Source: CALVUJ01 sp045119835
Lineage (GTDB): Bacteria > Bacillota_I > Bacilli_A > RFN20 > DUOF01
Assembly (NCBI GenBank): GCA_045119835.1
Contig: JBGVED010000022.1
Span: 1-64,000 of the forward strand
Length of the DNA: 64,000 nucleotides
Reading direction: 5' to 3'
Shown here: positions 1 to 10,719 of the stretch, one piece after another
How the letters are laid out: each line of letters begins with the position of its first letter
Position numbering within the stretch: position 1 is the stretch's first letter
The notes under the pieces: generated by a model
Databases searched by the model: none
Told to the model about the DNA's origin: nothing
What the model saw: only the letters and a program-made list of their open reading frames with translations
Made by a program: the position numbers and the translations under genes

Positions 1-2126
1 AAATAAGTAGATGTTCTGTTAACAACGAATGTAACTCTCATATCAGTTCTGTCTGTAAAATAAGTTTGTAGTTCATTGGTATCAGTTTTTGCTACTGCCA
101 TTTCAGAATCTATATAGAAACCTATTCTAGGGTCTGTACCCATACAATCTATAACTCTAGCTTCTGCTATACCACTATTAAAGTTTTTAAATAAAATATC
201 AAAAGTGAAACCTTCTAATACATTATTAGCAAGTGGAAGTATTCCATCTATTTCAGCCCAAGCTTTACCGTTGTTTACAAGACGTCCATCTATCCAACCG
301 TTAGTAGCATAGTTATAATCATGAAGTTTTAACTCAGCAAATCTACCGTCATTCATTGGTACTCTACTTTTTAATACGTCTCTATCTGGGTCTGAGTTAG
401 TTTTTTGACTCATATCAAAATAAGCTATAAGTCCTGCTTCAACATGTTCTATTCTTTCAAATTGAGAAGCTACAACATTTAAGTTTACTTCTAATTCTCC
501 AGACATAACTCCATCAGCAGAAGTAACAACTATTTTAACTTTATAATTTTTAATTTGTAAATCTCTATAAGAAATAGTGAATTTGTTTTCTCCAAGATCT
601 ACTGAACCAGAAGAATATAATTCTCCATTTAAGAAATATTGAGCATTATATGTAGATGTATATGTAGTTGAAACCCTGAATTTTAATTCAGCATTGTATC
701 CTACTTCTACTTGTAGATTTTCTTCTTTCATACTTACTAATACTGTAGTTCTATCAACTATAACTATAGAGTATTGAAGCATATTAGATTCATATTTACT
801 AGAAACAACTTTCATAGATATTTTATGTACACCAGCTGTTTTAGCTTCAGCAGGAAGCGTATAGTTATTGAATCCATTATATACTTGTTGAGTAAATAAT
901 TTTCCATCTATGTTAACATTTAATATCATTTCTGCCATAGGATCTAATGGAGAAACATTAACAGGTATTGTTATTGCATTATAAGATTCAAAGTCTTTAC
1001 CGTCATCAAATGTAGATGTAATTTCTATACCACCAACTACAACAGTTACTTCAACTATATTAGTCATTTGACTAAATGCGTCTACTATATACATAGATAT
1101 AACATTTATACCTTTAGTTAGCACACCAAGATTTATACTACCTACACCTTGTTTTTTGATTGTGTATTCTACTTCTTTAGAAGATGCTCCATTTACTATT
1201 GTAACATACATAATAGCATCTCCGTAGTTAGGGCTCTTAAATGAATATGGAATTACAACAGAATCTTTTTCGCTTATTTGTGATTCTTCTGGAAGAGATG
1301 TTGTTAAAGTTCCGCCTTCAAAACTTCCACCTCCGCCGCCTCCGCCAGCGAATTCTATTCTTTTAACTATTGTATCTCCTGAATAGAATATTAATTCAGT
1401 TGTAATAGCTCCAGTTTCTTCATTGATTTTATTTCTTACTTCTACATCATCAAATTTATCTTCTGCTTCTTTTGCTACTTTATTTAATAATGCACGTTCT
1501 TCATCAGTCATTCCTTTAGGTGGATTAGCTATTAAATCAGCTAAATCTGTTTCTAATGAATTTAATCTGTTACTAAGAACATTTAAATCTTTTGGAACTT
1601 CATTTAAATTTTGTTGTAAATTATTTATAGAAGAACTATTAGCAGCAATTCTTTTTTCTGCAGTATCTAATTTTACTGACATTTCATCCATAGCTATATT
1701 TATAGAGTCATCTATAACGTCTTCTATTTCTTTAATAGACTCAGAAAGTTCTGATTTTACATTATTTAGTTCGGTCATTATTTCTGATTTTACAAAGTCA
1801 ACTTTTTTAGTTGCATTGCTATCTACTTTAGATATTTCATTCATTAAGGTATTAGACATTGCCTTGATTTTATTTGTACTATTGGCTTTTGTTTCAATAT
1901 CTAATTCAACCATAGCATCTTGTATTTGTTTTACGACATCAGGCTTGTTCTTTAAATCATTAAAATCTCCACTGAAAGTAGAAAGATTTTCTATACCGAT
2001 ATCTTTAAGTAGTTTGTAATCTTTCTCAGATAGAACAAAACCTTTTTCGATTTTACCAAGTAAAAATTCTAATTCTTCATGACTATATCCTAAATTAGAA
2101 AAATTAAAATTATTTTTAGTACCCAT
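1..2126 (-). CDS. Tail fibre/adhesin with coiled coil, Ig-like and LamG-like domains (3' end outside window)
   Basis: The frame is open from an ATG at 2124-2126, preceded by AAAGGAGG, to the left edge, giving about 708 codons with the C-terminus missing. Near residue 55 it has FSGDFNDLKNKP, a motif common in phage tail fibres and also present in variant form in the fibre at 13810-15828. A long heptad-rich coiled coil follows (about 70-230), then a poly-Gly linker (GGGGGGGS, about 265), several beta-rich segments that look like Ig-like domains (about 270-560), and a region resembling a concanavalin/LamG fold (YFDMSQKTN...GWIDGRLVNNG). This suits a trimeric fibre with a carbohydrate-binding tip. 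The role is inferred from architecture and neighbours; the receptor is unknown. Confidence 0.75.
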   Translation of the reverse strand, partial: MGTKNNFNFSNLGYSHEELEFLLGKIEKGFVLSEKDYKLLKDIGIENLSTFSGDFNDLKNKPDVVKQIQDAMVELDIETKANSTNKIKAMSNTLMNEISKVDSNATKKVDFVKSEIMTELNNVKSELSESIKEIEDVIDDSINIAMDEMSVKLDTAEKRIAANSSSINNLQQNLNEVPKDLNVLSNRLNSLETDLADLIANPPKGMTDEERALLNKVAKEAEDKFDDVEVRNKINEETGAITTELIFYSGDTIVKRIEFAGGGGGGGSFEGGTLTTSLPEESQISEKDSVVIPYSFKSPNYGDAIMYVTIVNGASSKEVEYTIKKQGVGSINLGVLTKGINVISMYIVDAFSQMTNIVEVTVVVGGIEITSTFDDGKDFESYNAITIPVNVSPLDPMAEMILNVNIDGKLFTQQVYNGFNNYTLPAEAKTAGVHKISMKVVSSKYESNMLQYSIVIVDRTTVLVSMKEENLQVEVGYNAELKFRVSTTYTSTYNAQYFLNGELYSSGSVDLGENKFTISYRDLQIKNYKVKIVVTSADGVMSGELEVNLNVVASQFERIEHVEAGLIAYFDMSQKTNSDPDRDVLKSRVPMNDGRFAELKLHDYNYATNGWIDGRLVNNGKAWAEIDGILPLANNVLEGFTFDILFKNFNSGIAEARVIDCMGTDPRIGFYIDSEMAVAKTDTNELQTYFTDRTDMRVTFVVNRTSTY

Positions 2127-2180
2127 TTCGTATCCTCCTTTATTATTTATTTCACATACTATATTACTTTATAAATAAAC

Positions 2181-2211
2181 AAATAAGCGACACTTAGTGC
2201 CGCCTATTTTT
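2181..2211 (-). terminator. Intrinsic terminator after glycosyltransferase gene
   Basis: A hairpin (GCG-CACT / AGTG-CGC with one mismatch) lies just beyond the stop of the minus-strand gene. On the minus strand it is followed by CTTATTTG. Confidence 0.5.
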
Positions 2212-3281
2212 TACTCTTCTTTGTTTTTTATTACTTCTTCTGGTAATGGTTTTTTCATTTCATCAAAGAATTCGAATATACTCATATGAGGTATTATACC
2301 ATCAAGTTTATTTCCCATGTAAGCATTTCTCATTATATCATTATATTGTTGAGCCAACATTTCTCTTGGTATATCTTCTTCTATACTTCTAAACACTTCA
2401 TCATAGTATCTCTTACACCATTTGAAATTATTGTCTGCATGTTCTCTCGCTCTTGCATAACCTTCTATATAATATTCGTAGATGTTTAACATACAGTTCA
2501 CGGCCCACATAGTTATCATACCATTGTAAGGATTTCTTCTTTTAGCTTCTTTAACTGCATATATCATATTTTCAACATATCCATAGAAACTATCTCTTAT
2601 AGAACCACCATAGCTATATTGACAATCATTCGCTCTAGTTATACTTTCAGGACTTTCATGCCAATAATAAACATGTGCAGGTATGAAATTTATTTGTTCC
2701 ATTTCATTAGATATAAGTCTTATTATAGTATTGAATCCGTTATCTTCATTTGCCCTTGATGTTGGATGGAATTTAATAGAATACTTGTCTAAGAAACTTC
2801 TTCTATACATTTTACCAAACATCCATATCATATCTTGTTCATGTTGCATTAATATAGGACCTTCCCCTGGAGGTAAATGAGATTCATGCACTTCATCAAA
2901 CACACCAACAGACATTACATAAATTCCATTTTTCATTTCTATTGCATTTCTTAATGCTTTTAAAGCAAATGCTCCATTGAATGTATCGTCAGCATCTATA
3001 AATGTTATATACCCATTTTCAGAATGGTCTGCTCCGTATTGTCTAGCAACACCAGGCCCACCATTTACTTCATATCTAAGTATATTTACTTTCATTATAT
3101 CTTTGAAATTATTTGCAACTTTTTTATAATTTTGAACTGTTGAAGCGTCATCTACTATAGTGACTTCTATATCTTCAATTATGTCTTGGCAAGCTATACT
3201 TGCCAAGCATCTGAATAATATATTGTCTGGAACATTATATGCCGGTATAACAACATCTATTTTTCTGTTGTATCTTTTCAT
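2211..3281 (-). CDS. Family 2 glycosyltransferase (GT-A fold)
   Basis: The N-terminus KIDVVIPAYN is the classic GT2 start. VTIVDDAST (about 40-48) provides the first Asp that contacts the nucleotide sugar. GGPGVARQYG (about 75) and ITFIDADDT (about 93-101) provide the DxD-type metal-binding motif. The 356-residue length fits a soluble single-domain GT2 with a helical C-terminus. It sits among fibre genes and has its own terminator. I infer that it either glycosylates virion fibre proteins or alters host surface glycans. The Shine-Dalgarno site is CGGAGTG, and a TATAAT-like -10 lies 37 nt upstream at 3318-3323. The acceptor and the donor sugar cannot be told from sequence. Confidence 0.85.
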   Translation of the reverse strand: MKRYNRKIDVVIPAYNVPDNILFRCLASIACQDIIEDIEVTIVDDASTVQNYKKVANNFKDIMKVNILRYEVNGGPGVARQYGADHSENGYITFIDADDTFNGAFALKALRNAIEMKNGIYVMSVGVFDEVHESHLPPGEGPILMQHEQDMIWMFGKMYRRSFLDKYSIKFHPTSRANEDNGFNTIIRLISNEMEQINFIPAHVYYWHESPESITRANDCQYSYGGSIRDSFYGYVENMIYAVKEAKRRNPYNGMITMWAVNCMLNIYEYYIEGYARAREHADNNFKWCKRYYDEVFRSIEEDIPREMLAQQYNDIMRNAYMGNKLDGIIPHMSIFEFFDEMKKPLPEEVIKNKEE

Positions 3282-3317
3282 TTTAAATAAATCACTCCGT
3301 TCTTTTATATTTTTCTA

Positions 3318-3323
3318 ATTATA
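3318..3323 (-). promoter_or_regulatory. Candidate -10 box (TATAAT) for the glycosyltransferase gene
   Basis: On the minus strand TATAAT lies 37 nt before the ATG at 3281, directly downstream of the terminator hairpin of the preceding gene. No convincing -35 is visible. Confidence 0.3.
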
Positions 3324-3335
3324 ATATATGAAAAA

Positions 3336-3360
3336 AAAGACTAGTATAAAACTAGTCTTT
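3336..3360 (-). terminator. Intrinsic terminator, perfect 10-bp stem
   Basis: AAAGACTAGT and ACTAGTCTTT form a perfect stem with a 5-nt loop, flanked by A/T runs. It closes the giant repeat gene 3384-7367 on the minus strand. Confidence 0.85.
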
Positions 3361-3383
3361 TAAACTATATCTATTATTTATTA

Positions 3384-6300
3384 TTAATTACCTCCACCAC
3401 CAGTATGACCAGAGTTTGGTGCATATAGATATATATTATATGCAGAGTTGTATCTCATATATGCATAACCTGGTTTATCTGTTGTACCATTAGTCCAAGT
3501 AATAGTAGAATCTACAATTGCTTGAGATGCAAATGAGTTATAAGATTTACAATTGCCTTCTGTACAAATTATATTTAATCTTCTAGAAGTATTTCTATTA
3601 GTAAAACAGCCGACTGCATTATATATATTTGTACTATAAACATACATGTCTCCATATAAATTACAACAATTGTAATAAGCATGACTTATATTAGTTACAT
3701 TAGGTCCACATACAGGAGCACCTGTTAATTTATAACATCGATAATAAGCATTACTCATACTAGTTACATTATTTCCACATACAGGAGAACCTGTCAAGTT
3801 ATAACAATTATAATAAGCAAAAGCCATATCTTTTACTTTATTTCCACATACAGGCGAACCTGTTAGACTTTGACAATTACGATAAGTTTGATACATACTA
3901 GTTACGTTATTTCCACATGCAGGACTTCCTGATAAGCTTTTACAATCTTCATAGGTTCTAAACATATTAGTTACATTATTTCCACATGCAGGAGAACCTG
4001 TTAAATTAGTACAATTAAGATAAGCATAGCCCATATCTTTTACATTAGGTCCACATACAGGCGAACCTGTTAGACTTTGACAGTTACGATAAGTTTGATA
4101 CATATTAGTTACGTTATTTCCACATGCAGGACTTCCTATTAGATTATAACAATTTTGATATGCAGAAACCATAGTAGTTACTTTATCGCCACATGCAGGT
4201 TGTCCTGTTAAGTTATGACAATCTCTATAAGCACCTGTCATCATAGTTACATTATTGCCACAAACAGGTTGCCCTGTTAATTTTCGACAATTATAATAAG
4301 TGTTCGTAAAATATATAACATTAGGTCCACAAACCGGATTGCCTGTTAAGTTGCCACAATTATCATAGGTATGCGCCATATCTTCAACATTTGGTCCACA
4401 TACAGGCGATACTGTTAAACTATAACAATCTTGATAAGTGAACTCCATAGTGATTACATTAGGACCACAAACAGGGTTTCCTGTTAAATTAGTACAACTT
4501 TGATAAGCATAACTCATATCTTCAACATTAAGTCCACAAGCTGCTCTTGTGATACTGGTATCATAAGAAAATGCGTCATACATATTAGTAGTTTTAGCAT
4601 TAAATATAACTATGTTATAAGTATCATTCCAACAGTATATACTACCGTTTCCTGCATTAGTCCATGTAGGTTTACTACCTACTATGTTTTGTTTTGTAAA
4701 TGTATTATATGAATTTGTTCCGAAATTAACATATATATTTAATTGTTTTTGTGTATTTCTATTAGTAAAGCAGTTGACTGCATTGGATACATTATTACTA
4801 TATACGTTCATATCTCCATATAAATTTGAACAGCCATAATAAGTTTGATACATAGCAGTTACATTAGGACCGCATACAGGATTTCCTGTTAAGTTTTTGC
4901 AGTTTAAATAAGTTTGAAACATATTAGTTACACTAGAACCACATACAGGAGAGCCTGTTAAGTTATGACAATTATAATAAGTATAACTCATGTCAGTTAC
5001 TTTATCACCGCATACAGCTTTCCCATTTAAATTATAACAACCAGAATAAGTACTATTCATACTAGTTACATTAGGTCCGCATGCCGCATCTCCTGTTAAA
5101 TTAGTACAACTTTTATAAGCGGAATGCATATTAACTACTTTATCACCACAAACTGCAGGTCCTTTTAAGCTATTACAAAGATAATAAGCGTTAAACATAT
5201 TTGTTACATTAGGACCACAAGCTGCTTTTCCATTTAAATTAAAACAGTACGTATAAGCATTTGACATATCTGTTACGTTATTTTCACATGCTGCATTTCC
5301 TATTAATGCATAACAATTAGCATAAGCATTATACATATTAGTTACTTTAGGTCCACATACAGGACTACCATTTAAAGATTTACAATTATAATAAGCGTAA
5401 GACATATTTATTACATTATTTCCACACGCAGGCGAACCTGTTATACGAGCATTACAAAAAGCATTAGACATATTTGTTACATTAGGACCACATGTAGATG
5501 AGCCTTTTAAATTAATGCAATTATAATAAGCATTGCTCATGTCAGTAACATTGTTTCCACATACTGCATTTCCTGTTATGTTAGGACAGTTAGAATAAGT
5601 ATTACTCATATTTACAACTTTGTCTCCACAATAAGGTGCTCCTGATACTTTAGCAGCTGACTTATATGCACTATACATATTTGTTGCATTTGGACATATA
5701 AGAACATTCGTTACAACTCCGGTATTATGAAACATATTTGACATATTTATAATACTATCTGTATTAATTCTTTTTATTGATGTTATTCCAGTTCCCATAA
5801 AATTAATATAGCTTGGAAAAGTATCTGAATATATACCTATGGTTCCTGCAGAACCGCTTGCAACGGCATTTGTATAAGTGTAAGAATAACTGGAATTAAA
5901 TGCTGGTAAAAATCCTCCCATAGCATTAGTTACTGTATATAAAAGCTTTGATTCTTCATTTTCTTTATATGCAATATTGACATTTGAAACCGGATATATA
6001 GATATACCTAAGCTATTATTATAATAACAGCCTAAAGCTGATAGACCATTGTTCCATTTTATTTGATAACCCACTATTGATCCAGTAGTTGTATTTAAGC
6101 AAGATGTTTCAGTTATAGTGCCCGCTGGACAATATACATTGAACATCTCTTTTGGAGATTCTGAATGTACATTTTGTAAACAACTTCCTATATTTGCTAT
6201 ATTATTTGAGTATATATAAATATTTTGATTTATATTTTTACATAAAGCAAATGTATTCACCGCGTTAGTTACACTTGGCCCAATAATTGCAATGCCTGTT

Positions 6301-7367
6301 AAATTACTACAATAAGAATAGGCTTGACTCATATCAGTTACATTAGGTCCACATATAGGTTGTCCTATTAAGTTACGACAATTGTAATAAGTAGATCTCA
6401 TATTAGTTACATTATCACCACATACAGGATTTCCTGTTAAATTAGTACAACTATGATAAGTACAATACATATCAGTTACATTATTTCCACATACAGGTGA
6501 ACCTGTCATATTACTACAACCATAATAAGTGGCGCACATATCTATTACATTGTTTCCGCATACAGGTGAGCCTGTAAATCTAAAACAACTATAATAGGTC
6601 CAGCTCATATTAGTTACATTAGGTCCACATACAGGACTTCCTGTTAAGTTTTGACAAAAATAATAAGCATTACTCATATTGGTTACATTGTCTCCACATA
6701 CAGGTGAACCTATTAATTTTTGACAGTTACAATAAGTATTATGCATATTGATTACATTGTTCCCACATACTGGATTTCCATTTAAATTACGACAATTATA
6801 ATAAGCATAGCTCATATCAGATACTTTATCTCCACATGCTGCATTCCCAGCTAGAATACGACAATTATTATAAGCATTAGCCATATTGACTACATTAGGT
6901 CCACAAGCAGAAACCGTTAATCTAGCACAATTAGCATAAGCATTACTCATATTAGTTACATTAGGTCCAACCACTGAAGTTGTTATATTTTCACAACTAT
7001 AATAAGCATTACTCATATCAATTACCTTATCTCCAACTATTGGAGTCTTTGGTCTAATACATCTATAATAAGTCCCGGCCATATTGGTTACATTAGGTCC
7101 ACAAACAATATTGTATAAACCAGAACAAGAAGCATAGGCATAACTCATATCTATTACATTAGGTCCACATATCGCATCTCTTACATTAGTTTTAGAATAA
7201 GTATTACACATATTAATTACATTAGACCCACATTTTGGATATGTTAAACTAGAACAACCATAAAAAGCATTTGACATATTTGTTATATTATTAAGACTTA
7301 TGAAATCAATAGAAGTTAGATTCTTACAATCTCTACAGATATTAGATATATTTGTAATTATTCCCAT
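3384..7367 (-). CDS. Giant Cys-rich BspA/DUF285-like repeat protein
   Basis: This 1327-residue protein is built almost wholly from about 40 tandem 23-residue repeats of the form CGPNVTNMSNAYYNCxNLTG-SPV. The pattern looks derived from the 25-residue BspA/DUF285 leucine-rich-like repeat (NVTDMSYMF--C-NLTSL) seen in the gene at 11971-13761. Here Leu-Asp positions have become Pro-Val-Cys, so each repeat has two Cys. The array is broken into three blocks by short non-repeat segments (about residues 385-510 and 860-890). No signal peptide or transmembrane segment is seen, as expected for a virion protein. The Shine-Dalgarno site is GAGGTG. I infer an elongated solenoid adhesin on the tail. Confidence 0.75.
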   Translation of the reverse strand: MGIITNISNICRDCKNLTSIDFISLNNITNMSNAFYGCSSLTYPKCGSNVINMCNTYSKTNVRDAICGPNVIDMSYAYASCSGLYNIVCGPNVTNMAGTYYRCIRPKTPIVGDKVIDMSNAYYSCENITTSVVGPNVTNMSNAYANCARLTVSACGPNVVNMANAYNNCRILAGNAACGDKVSDMSYAYYNCRNLNGNPVCGNNVINMHNTYCNCQKLIGSPVCGDNVTNMSNAYYFCQNLTGSPVCGPNVTNMSWTYYSCFRFTGSPVCGNNVIDMCATYYGCSNMTGSPVCGNNVTDMYCTYHSCTNLTGNPVCGDNVTNMRSTYYNCRNLIGQPICGPNVTDMSQAYSYCSNLTGIAIIGPSVTNAVNTFALCKNINQNIYIYSNNIANIGSCLQNVHSESPKEMFNVYCPAGTITETSCLNTTTGSIVGYQIKWNNGLSALGCYYNNSLGISIYPVSNVNIAYKENEESKLLYTVTNAMGGFLPAFNSSYSYTYTNAVASGSAGTIGIYSDTFPSYINFMGTGITSIKRINTDSIINMSNMFHNTGVVTNVLICPNATNMYSAYKSAAKVSGAPYCGDKVVNMSNTYSNCPNITGNAVCGNNVTDMSNAYYNCINLKGSSTCGPNVTNMSNAFCNARITGSPACGNNVINMSYAYYNCKSLNGSPVCGPKVTNMYNAYANCYALIGNAACENNVTDMSNAYTYCFNLNGKAACGPNVTNMFNAYYLCNSLKGPAVCGDKVVNMHSAYKSCTNLTGDAACGPNVTSMNSTYSGCYNLNGKAVCGDKVTDMSYTYYNCHNLTGSPVCGSSVTNMFQTYLNCKNLTGNPVCGPNVTAMYQTYYGCSNLYGDMNVYSNNVSNAVNCFTNRNTQKQLNIYVNFGTNSYNTFTKQNIVGSKPTWTNAGNGSIYCWNDTYNIVIFNAKTTNMYDAFSYDTSITRAACGLNVEDMSYAYQSCTNLTGNPVCGPNVITMEFTYQDCYSLTVSPVCGPNVEDMAHTYDNCGNLTGNPVCGPNVIYFTNTYYNCRKLTGQPVCGNNVTMMTGAYRDCHNLTGQPACGDKVTTMVSAYQNCYNLIGSPACGNNVTNMYQTYRNCQSLTGSPVCGPNVKDMGYAYLNCTNLTGSPACGNNVTNMFRTYEDCKSLSGSPACGNNVTSMYQTYRNCQSLTGSPVCGNKVKDMAFAYYNCYNLTGSPVCGNNVTSMSNAYYRCYKLTGAPVCGPNVTNISHAYYNCCNLYGDMYVYSTNIYNAVGCFTNRNTSRRLNIICTEGNCKSYNSFASQAIVDSTITWTNGTTDKPGYAYMRYNSAYNIYLYAPNSGHTGGGGN

Positions 7368-7392
7368 TAGTTTTATTTCACCTCTTTCATTA

Positions 7393-10300
7393 TTAATTAG
7401 TTATTATTGATTTTAGATTAGAACAATTTGTAAATGACCCTACTAGACCATTTCTTGCGTCTGCGAATTCTATAGATACTATATTTGGATTATCTTTAAT
7501 ACTTACTGTATCTGGTAAACCATTTTTTGCTCTTATTTCTACTGTAGTAGTTCCATCTCCATTATCTTTAGTCCAGGTTTTATTTACTGCAGTGAAGTTA
7601 GTATAAACAGGGGTAACAGTTGTTCCAGTTGTATAAGTATAAGTTAATACAGGAGTATCGTAAACTTCATATTTTTCATATACTTCATCCATATTAGATA
7701 CAGGATAAATGAAAATATTAAAAGCTGTATTATAATAATAAGTTCTTGCATTTGTCCAAGTTGTTCTTTCTCCAGGGAATGAATCCCAACCATCTAGACA
7801 AGTACTTAATGTTTCGCTACCTTGTCTAGCATATATATTTATTCGATTTTGAACATTTCTTCCTCTAAAACAATTTTGTACATTAGAGACATTATCTGAA
7901 TACATATATAAATGTCCTTGTACGTTATAACAATTTCTATAAGTTTCATACATATTTGTTACACTAGCGCCACACGCTGCATTTACTAAATTATGACAAT
8001 TAAAATAAGTATAATACATATTAGTTACTTTGTTTCCACATGCTGCATATGTTAAATTAAAACAGTTAGTATAAGTATAAGACATACTAGTTACATTAGG
8101 TCCACATGCGGCAATACCTGTTAGATTTTGACAATTACCATAAGCACTACTCATAGTAGTTACATTATTTCCACAAGCAGGTGCTCCTGTTAAGCTTCTA
8201 CAATTATAATAAGTATAACTCATATTAGTAACATTATTTCCACATACAGGCTGCCCTGTTAGGCTTTGACAATTATAATAAGTTTGATACATATTTGTTA
8301 CATTATTTCCACAAGCAGGTGAACCTGTTAAGTTTCTACATCCACAATAAGCTTGATTCATATCTGTTACATTAGGCCCGCATACTGCATTCCCTGATAT
8401 ATTATGACATCCATAATAAGCTCCATACATATTAGTTACATTATTTCCACATGCAGGAGGCCCTGATAAGTTATTACAATAAGCATAAGCATTACTCATA
8501 TATGTTACATTATTTCCACAAGCAGGTGCTCCTGTTATATTATAACAATTCTCATAAGTTTTATGCATATAAGATACATTGCTTCCGCATACAGGAGAGC
8601 CTGTTAAGTTAAAACAATTATAATAAGCAAGACCCATATTAATTACACTAGGTCCGCATGCTGGAGGTCCTGTTAAGTTTTTACAATAAGCATAAGCATA
8701 ATACATATTGGTTACTTTGTTTCCGCATACAGGAGGTCCTGATAAGTTATTACAATATTGATAAGTCTTACTCATATTTGTTACATTATTTCCGCATTTT
8801 GGTGCACCTGTTAAATAAGTACTCTTAGAATGAGCACTACTCATATTAGTTACTATATCACCTATTTCTAATATTTCAACGCAATCATCGTTAGCTGATT
8901 GGAACGCATAATAAGTTGGGGAAGTACTATTTGCATATCCTATTCTTGTTTTACCAAATGTTAAATAAGTATGACTTGTATTAGTTATAAAAGTTTCATT
9001 TGAGTTTGATACACTTGTTCTAAAAGAAACTATTAGATAAGGATAATTATCATGTGTGTTTTTAATATTTGCAACGTTTTGTACAGGATATATATATGTG
9101 TTAGCTAATGTATTTAAATAACATCCATTAGTTGTCATATCGTTTGTCCATGTTACAGATGCCCCAACTAAAGAATAACTATTATTAATTAAACAAGTGT
9201 TTAAAGTTGTACTGTTTTCAGGTACGTATAGATTTAATCTGTTTGACGTATTTCTACCTTGGAAACATTCGTATGCATTATTTACCTTGTTTGAGAGAAA
9301 ATAGCCGTATCCTTGTATGTTATAACAATTTGCATAAGTTTGCCACATATTGGTAACATTAGGACCACAAACAGGATTTCCTGTTAAGTTATAACAGTTA
9401 GAATAAGTTTGATACATATAATTTACTTTATCTCCACATGCAGGATTTCCTGTTAAGTTATAACAATTTTGATAAGTATAAGTCATATCAGTTACATTAG
9501 GTCCACATACAGGACTTCCTGTTATATTATAACAATTAGTATAAGCACTACTCATATTAGTTACTTTATCTCCGCATACAGGTGAACCTGTTAAGTTATA
9601 ACAATTACGATACGTTCCATCCATGTATTCAACATTAGGACCACAAACTGGATTTCCTGTTATGTTATTACAACTTTGATAAGTAGAAGACATTCGTTTT
9701 ACATTAGGTCCACATACAGGCTGTCCTGTTAAATTGTAACAACCTTGATAAGCATTACTCATGTAAACAACCAAATCTTCACAAACAGGCATGCCCGTTA
9801 AATTAGAACAAACATAATAAGCAAAAGACATATCAGTTACATTAGAACCACACACAGGATTTCCTGTTAAATTACTACAACCATTATAAGTATGACTCAT
9901 ATTAGTTACGTTAGAACCACATACAGGATTTCCTTTTAAATTAGGACAATAATTATAAGCATAACTCATATCAGTTACGTTAGGACCACAAACAGGATTT
10001 CTTGTTAATTTATAACAACAATTATAAGCATTGCTCATATTAATTACGTTAGGACCACAAACAGGATTTCCTGTTATATTCGAACAACCATCATAAGCCT
10101 TTGAAAAATCGATTACATTAGGACCACACCAAGAGGAACTTCTTAATCTGATACAGGATTTGTAACATGAATACATATTAGTTATGTTATTACAGTTTTC
10201 AAAATAAGATCCAGATAAATACTTGCAACCATTGAAAGCACAAGCAACATTATTTATAGTATGACTATTTATATATGCGTATGTTAATGATGTTTTGCCT

Positions 10301-10659
10301 TGAAATAATCCACTAATATCATTTGTGTCTAATATTACATTATAAGGAATAATTATTTTATTTATAATGGAAGAATAATTTTCTATGATAGATTTTGGAA
10401 AAAATATAGTATTGTCATCAGCAACTACAAGATCGTGAGTATTTGTACCACAGCTAATACAATTATTAGTTTGTTTCCAGTCAGTAAAAGTAAATTTTTG
10501 ATTTGCATAATTATATGAATAATTAAAATCTCTTCCGTTGTACACATCATATACAAGATTTTGTCCTCGATATATTTTATAAATTTCTTTTCCGTTCATA
10601 TATATATTAGAGGAACCGTTTTTATCTCCACTTGATGAAGCTAAAAGCTTTTTTAACAT
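7393..10659 (-). CDS. Giant Cys-rich BspA/DUF285-like repeat protein, paralogue of 3384-7367
   Basis: This 1088-residue paralogue lies directly upstream of the preceding gene, 25 bp apart. An N-terminal region of about 120 residues (MLKKLLASSSGDKNG...) comes before roughly 35 of the same 23-residue Cys-containing repeats, in two arrays split near residues 440-560. The C-terminal end reverts to the DUF285-style lead-in (NGDGTTTVEIRAKNGLPDTV) also found in 10720-11904 and 11971-13761. Repeat-to-repeat identity is high at the DNA level, which suggests expansion by unequal recombination. I infer a tail-associated adhesin. Confidence 0.75.
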   Translation of the reverse strand: MLKKLLASSSGDKNGSSNIYMNGKEIYKIYRGQNLVYDVYNGRDFNYSYNYANQKFTFTDWKQTNNCISCGTNTHDLVVADDNTIFFPKSIIENYSSIINKIIIPYNVILDTNDISGLFQGKTSLTYAYINSHTINNVACAFNGCKYLSGSYFENCNNITNMYSCYKSCIRLRSSSWCGPNVIDFSKAYDGCSNITGNPVCGPNVINMSNAYNCCYKLTRNPVCGPNVTDMSYAYNYCPNLKGNPVCGSNVTNMSHTYNGCSNLTGNPVCGSNVTDMSFAYYVCSNLTGMPVCEDLVVYMSNAYQGCYNLTGQPVCGPNVKRMSSTYQSCNNITGNPVCGPNVEYMDGTYRNCYNLTGSPVCGDKVTNMSSAYTNCYNITGSPVCGPNVTDMTYTYQNCYNLTGNPACGDKVNYMYQTYSNCYNLTGNPVCGPNVTNMWQTYANCYNIQGYGYFLSNKVNNAYECFQGRNTSNRLNLYVPENSTTLNTCLINNSYSLVGASVTWTNDMTTNGCYLNTLANTYIYPVQNVANIKNTHDNYPYLIVSFRTSVSNSNETFITNTSHTYLTFGKTRIGYANSTSPTYYAFQSANDDCVEILEIGDIVTNMSSAHSKSTYLTGAPKCGNNVTNMSKTYQYCNNLSGPPVCGNKVTNMYYAYAYCKNLTGPPACGPSVINMGLAYYNCFNLTGSPVCGSNVSYMHKTYENCYNITGAPACGNNVTYMSNAYAYCNNLSGPPACGNNVTNMYGAYYGCHNISGNAVCGPNVTDMNQAYCGCRNLTGSPACGNNVTNMYQTYYNCQSLTGQPVCGNNVTNMSYTYYNCRSLTGAPACGNNVTTMSSAYGNCQNLTGIAACGPNVTSMSYTYTNCFNLTYAACGNKVTNMYYTYFNCHNLVNAACGASVTNMYETYRNCYNVQGHLYMYSDNVSNVQNCFRGRNVQNRINIYARQGSETLSTCLDGWDSFPGERTTWTNARTYYYNTAFNIFIYPVSNMDEVYEKYEVYDTPVLTYTYTTGTTVTPVYTNFTAVNKTWTKDNGDGTTTVEIRAKNGLPDTVSIKDNPNIVSIEFADARNGLVGSFTNCSNLKSIITN

Positions 10660-10683
10660 TCATTAATTCACCTCTTTCTTTTT

Positions 10684-10712
10684 AAAAAGGAACAATTTAA
10701 TTGTTCCTTTTT
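10684..10712 (-). terminator. Intrinsic terminator
   Basis: A 12-bp inverted repeat (AAAAAGGAACAA / TTGTTCCTTTTT) ends in a U-run on either strand. It ends the gene at 10720-11904. Confidence 0.85.
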
Positions 10713-10719
10713 ATTATTA

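Noticed and set aside
1423..2019. Plus-strand ORF of 198 codons opposite the fibre gene
   Set aside because: Antisense shadow of the minus-strand coiled-coil region; no ribosome site and Ser-rich shadow composition.
3384..10659. CRISPR-like regular repeats (69-bp period)
   Set aside because: The repeats are in frame and code for the 23-residue protein repeats with no unique spacers; they are coding tandem repeats.
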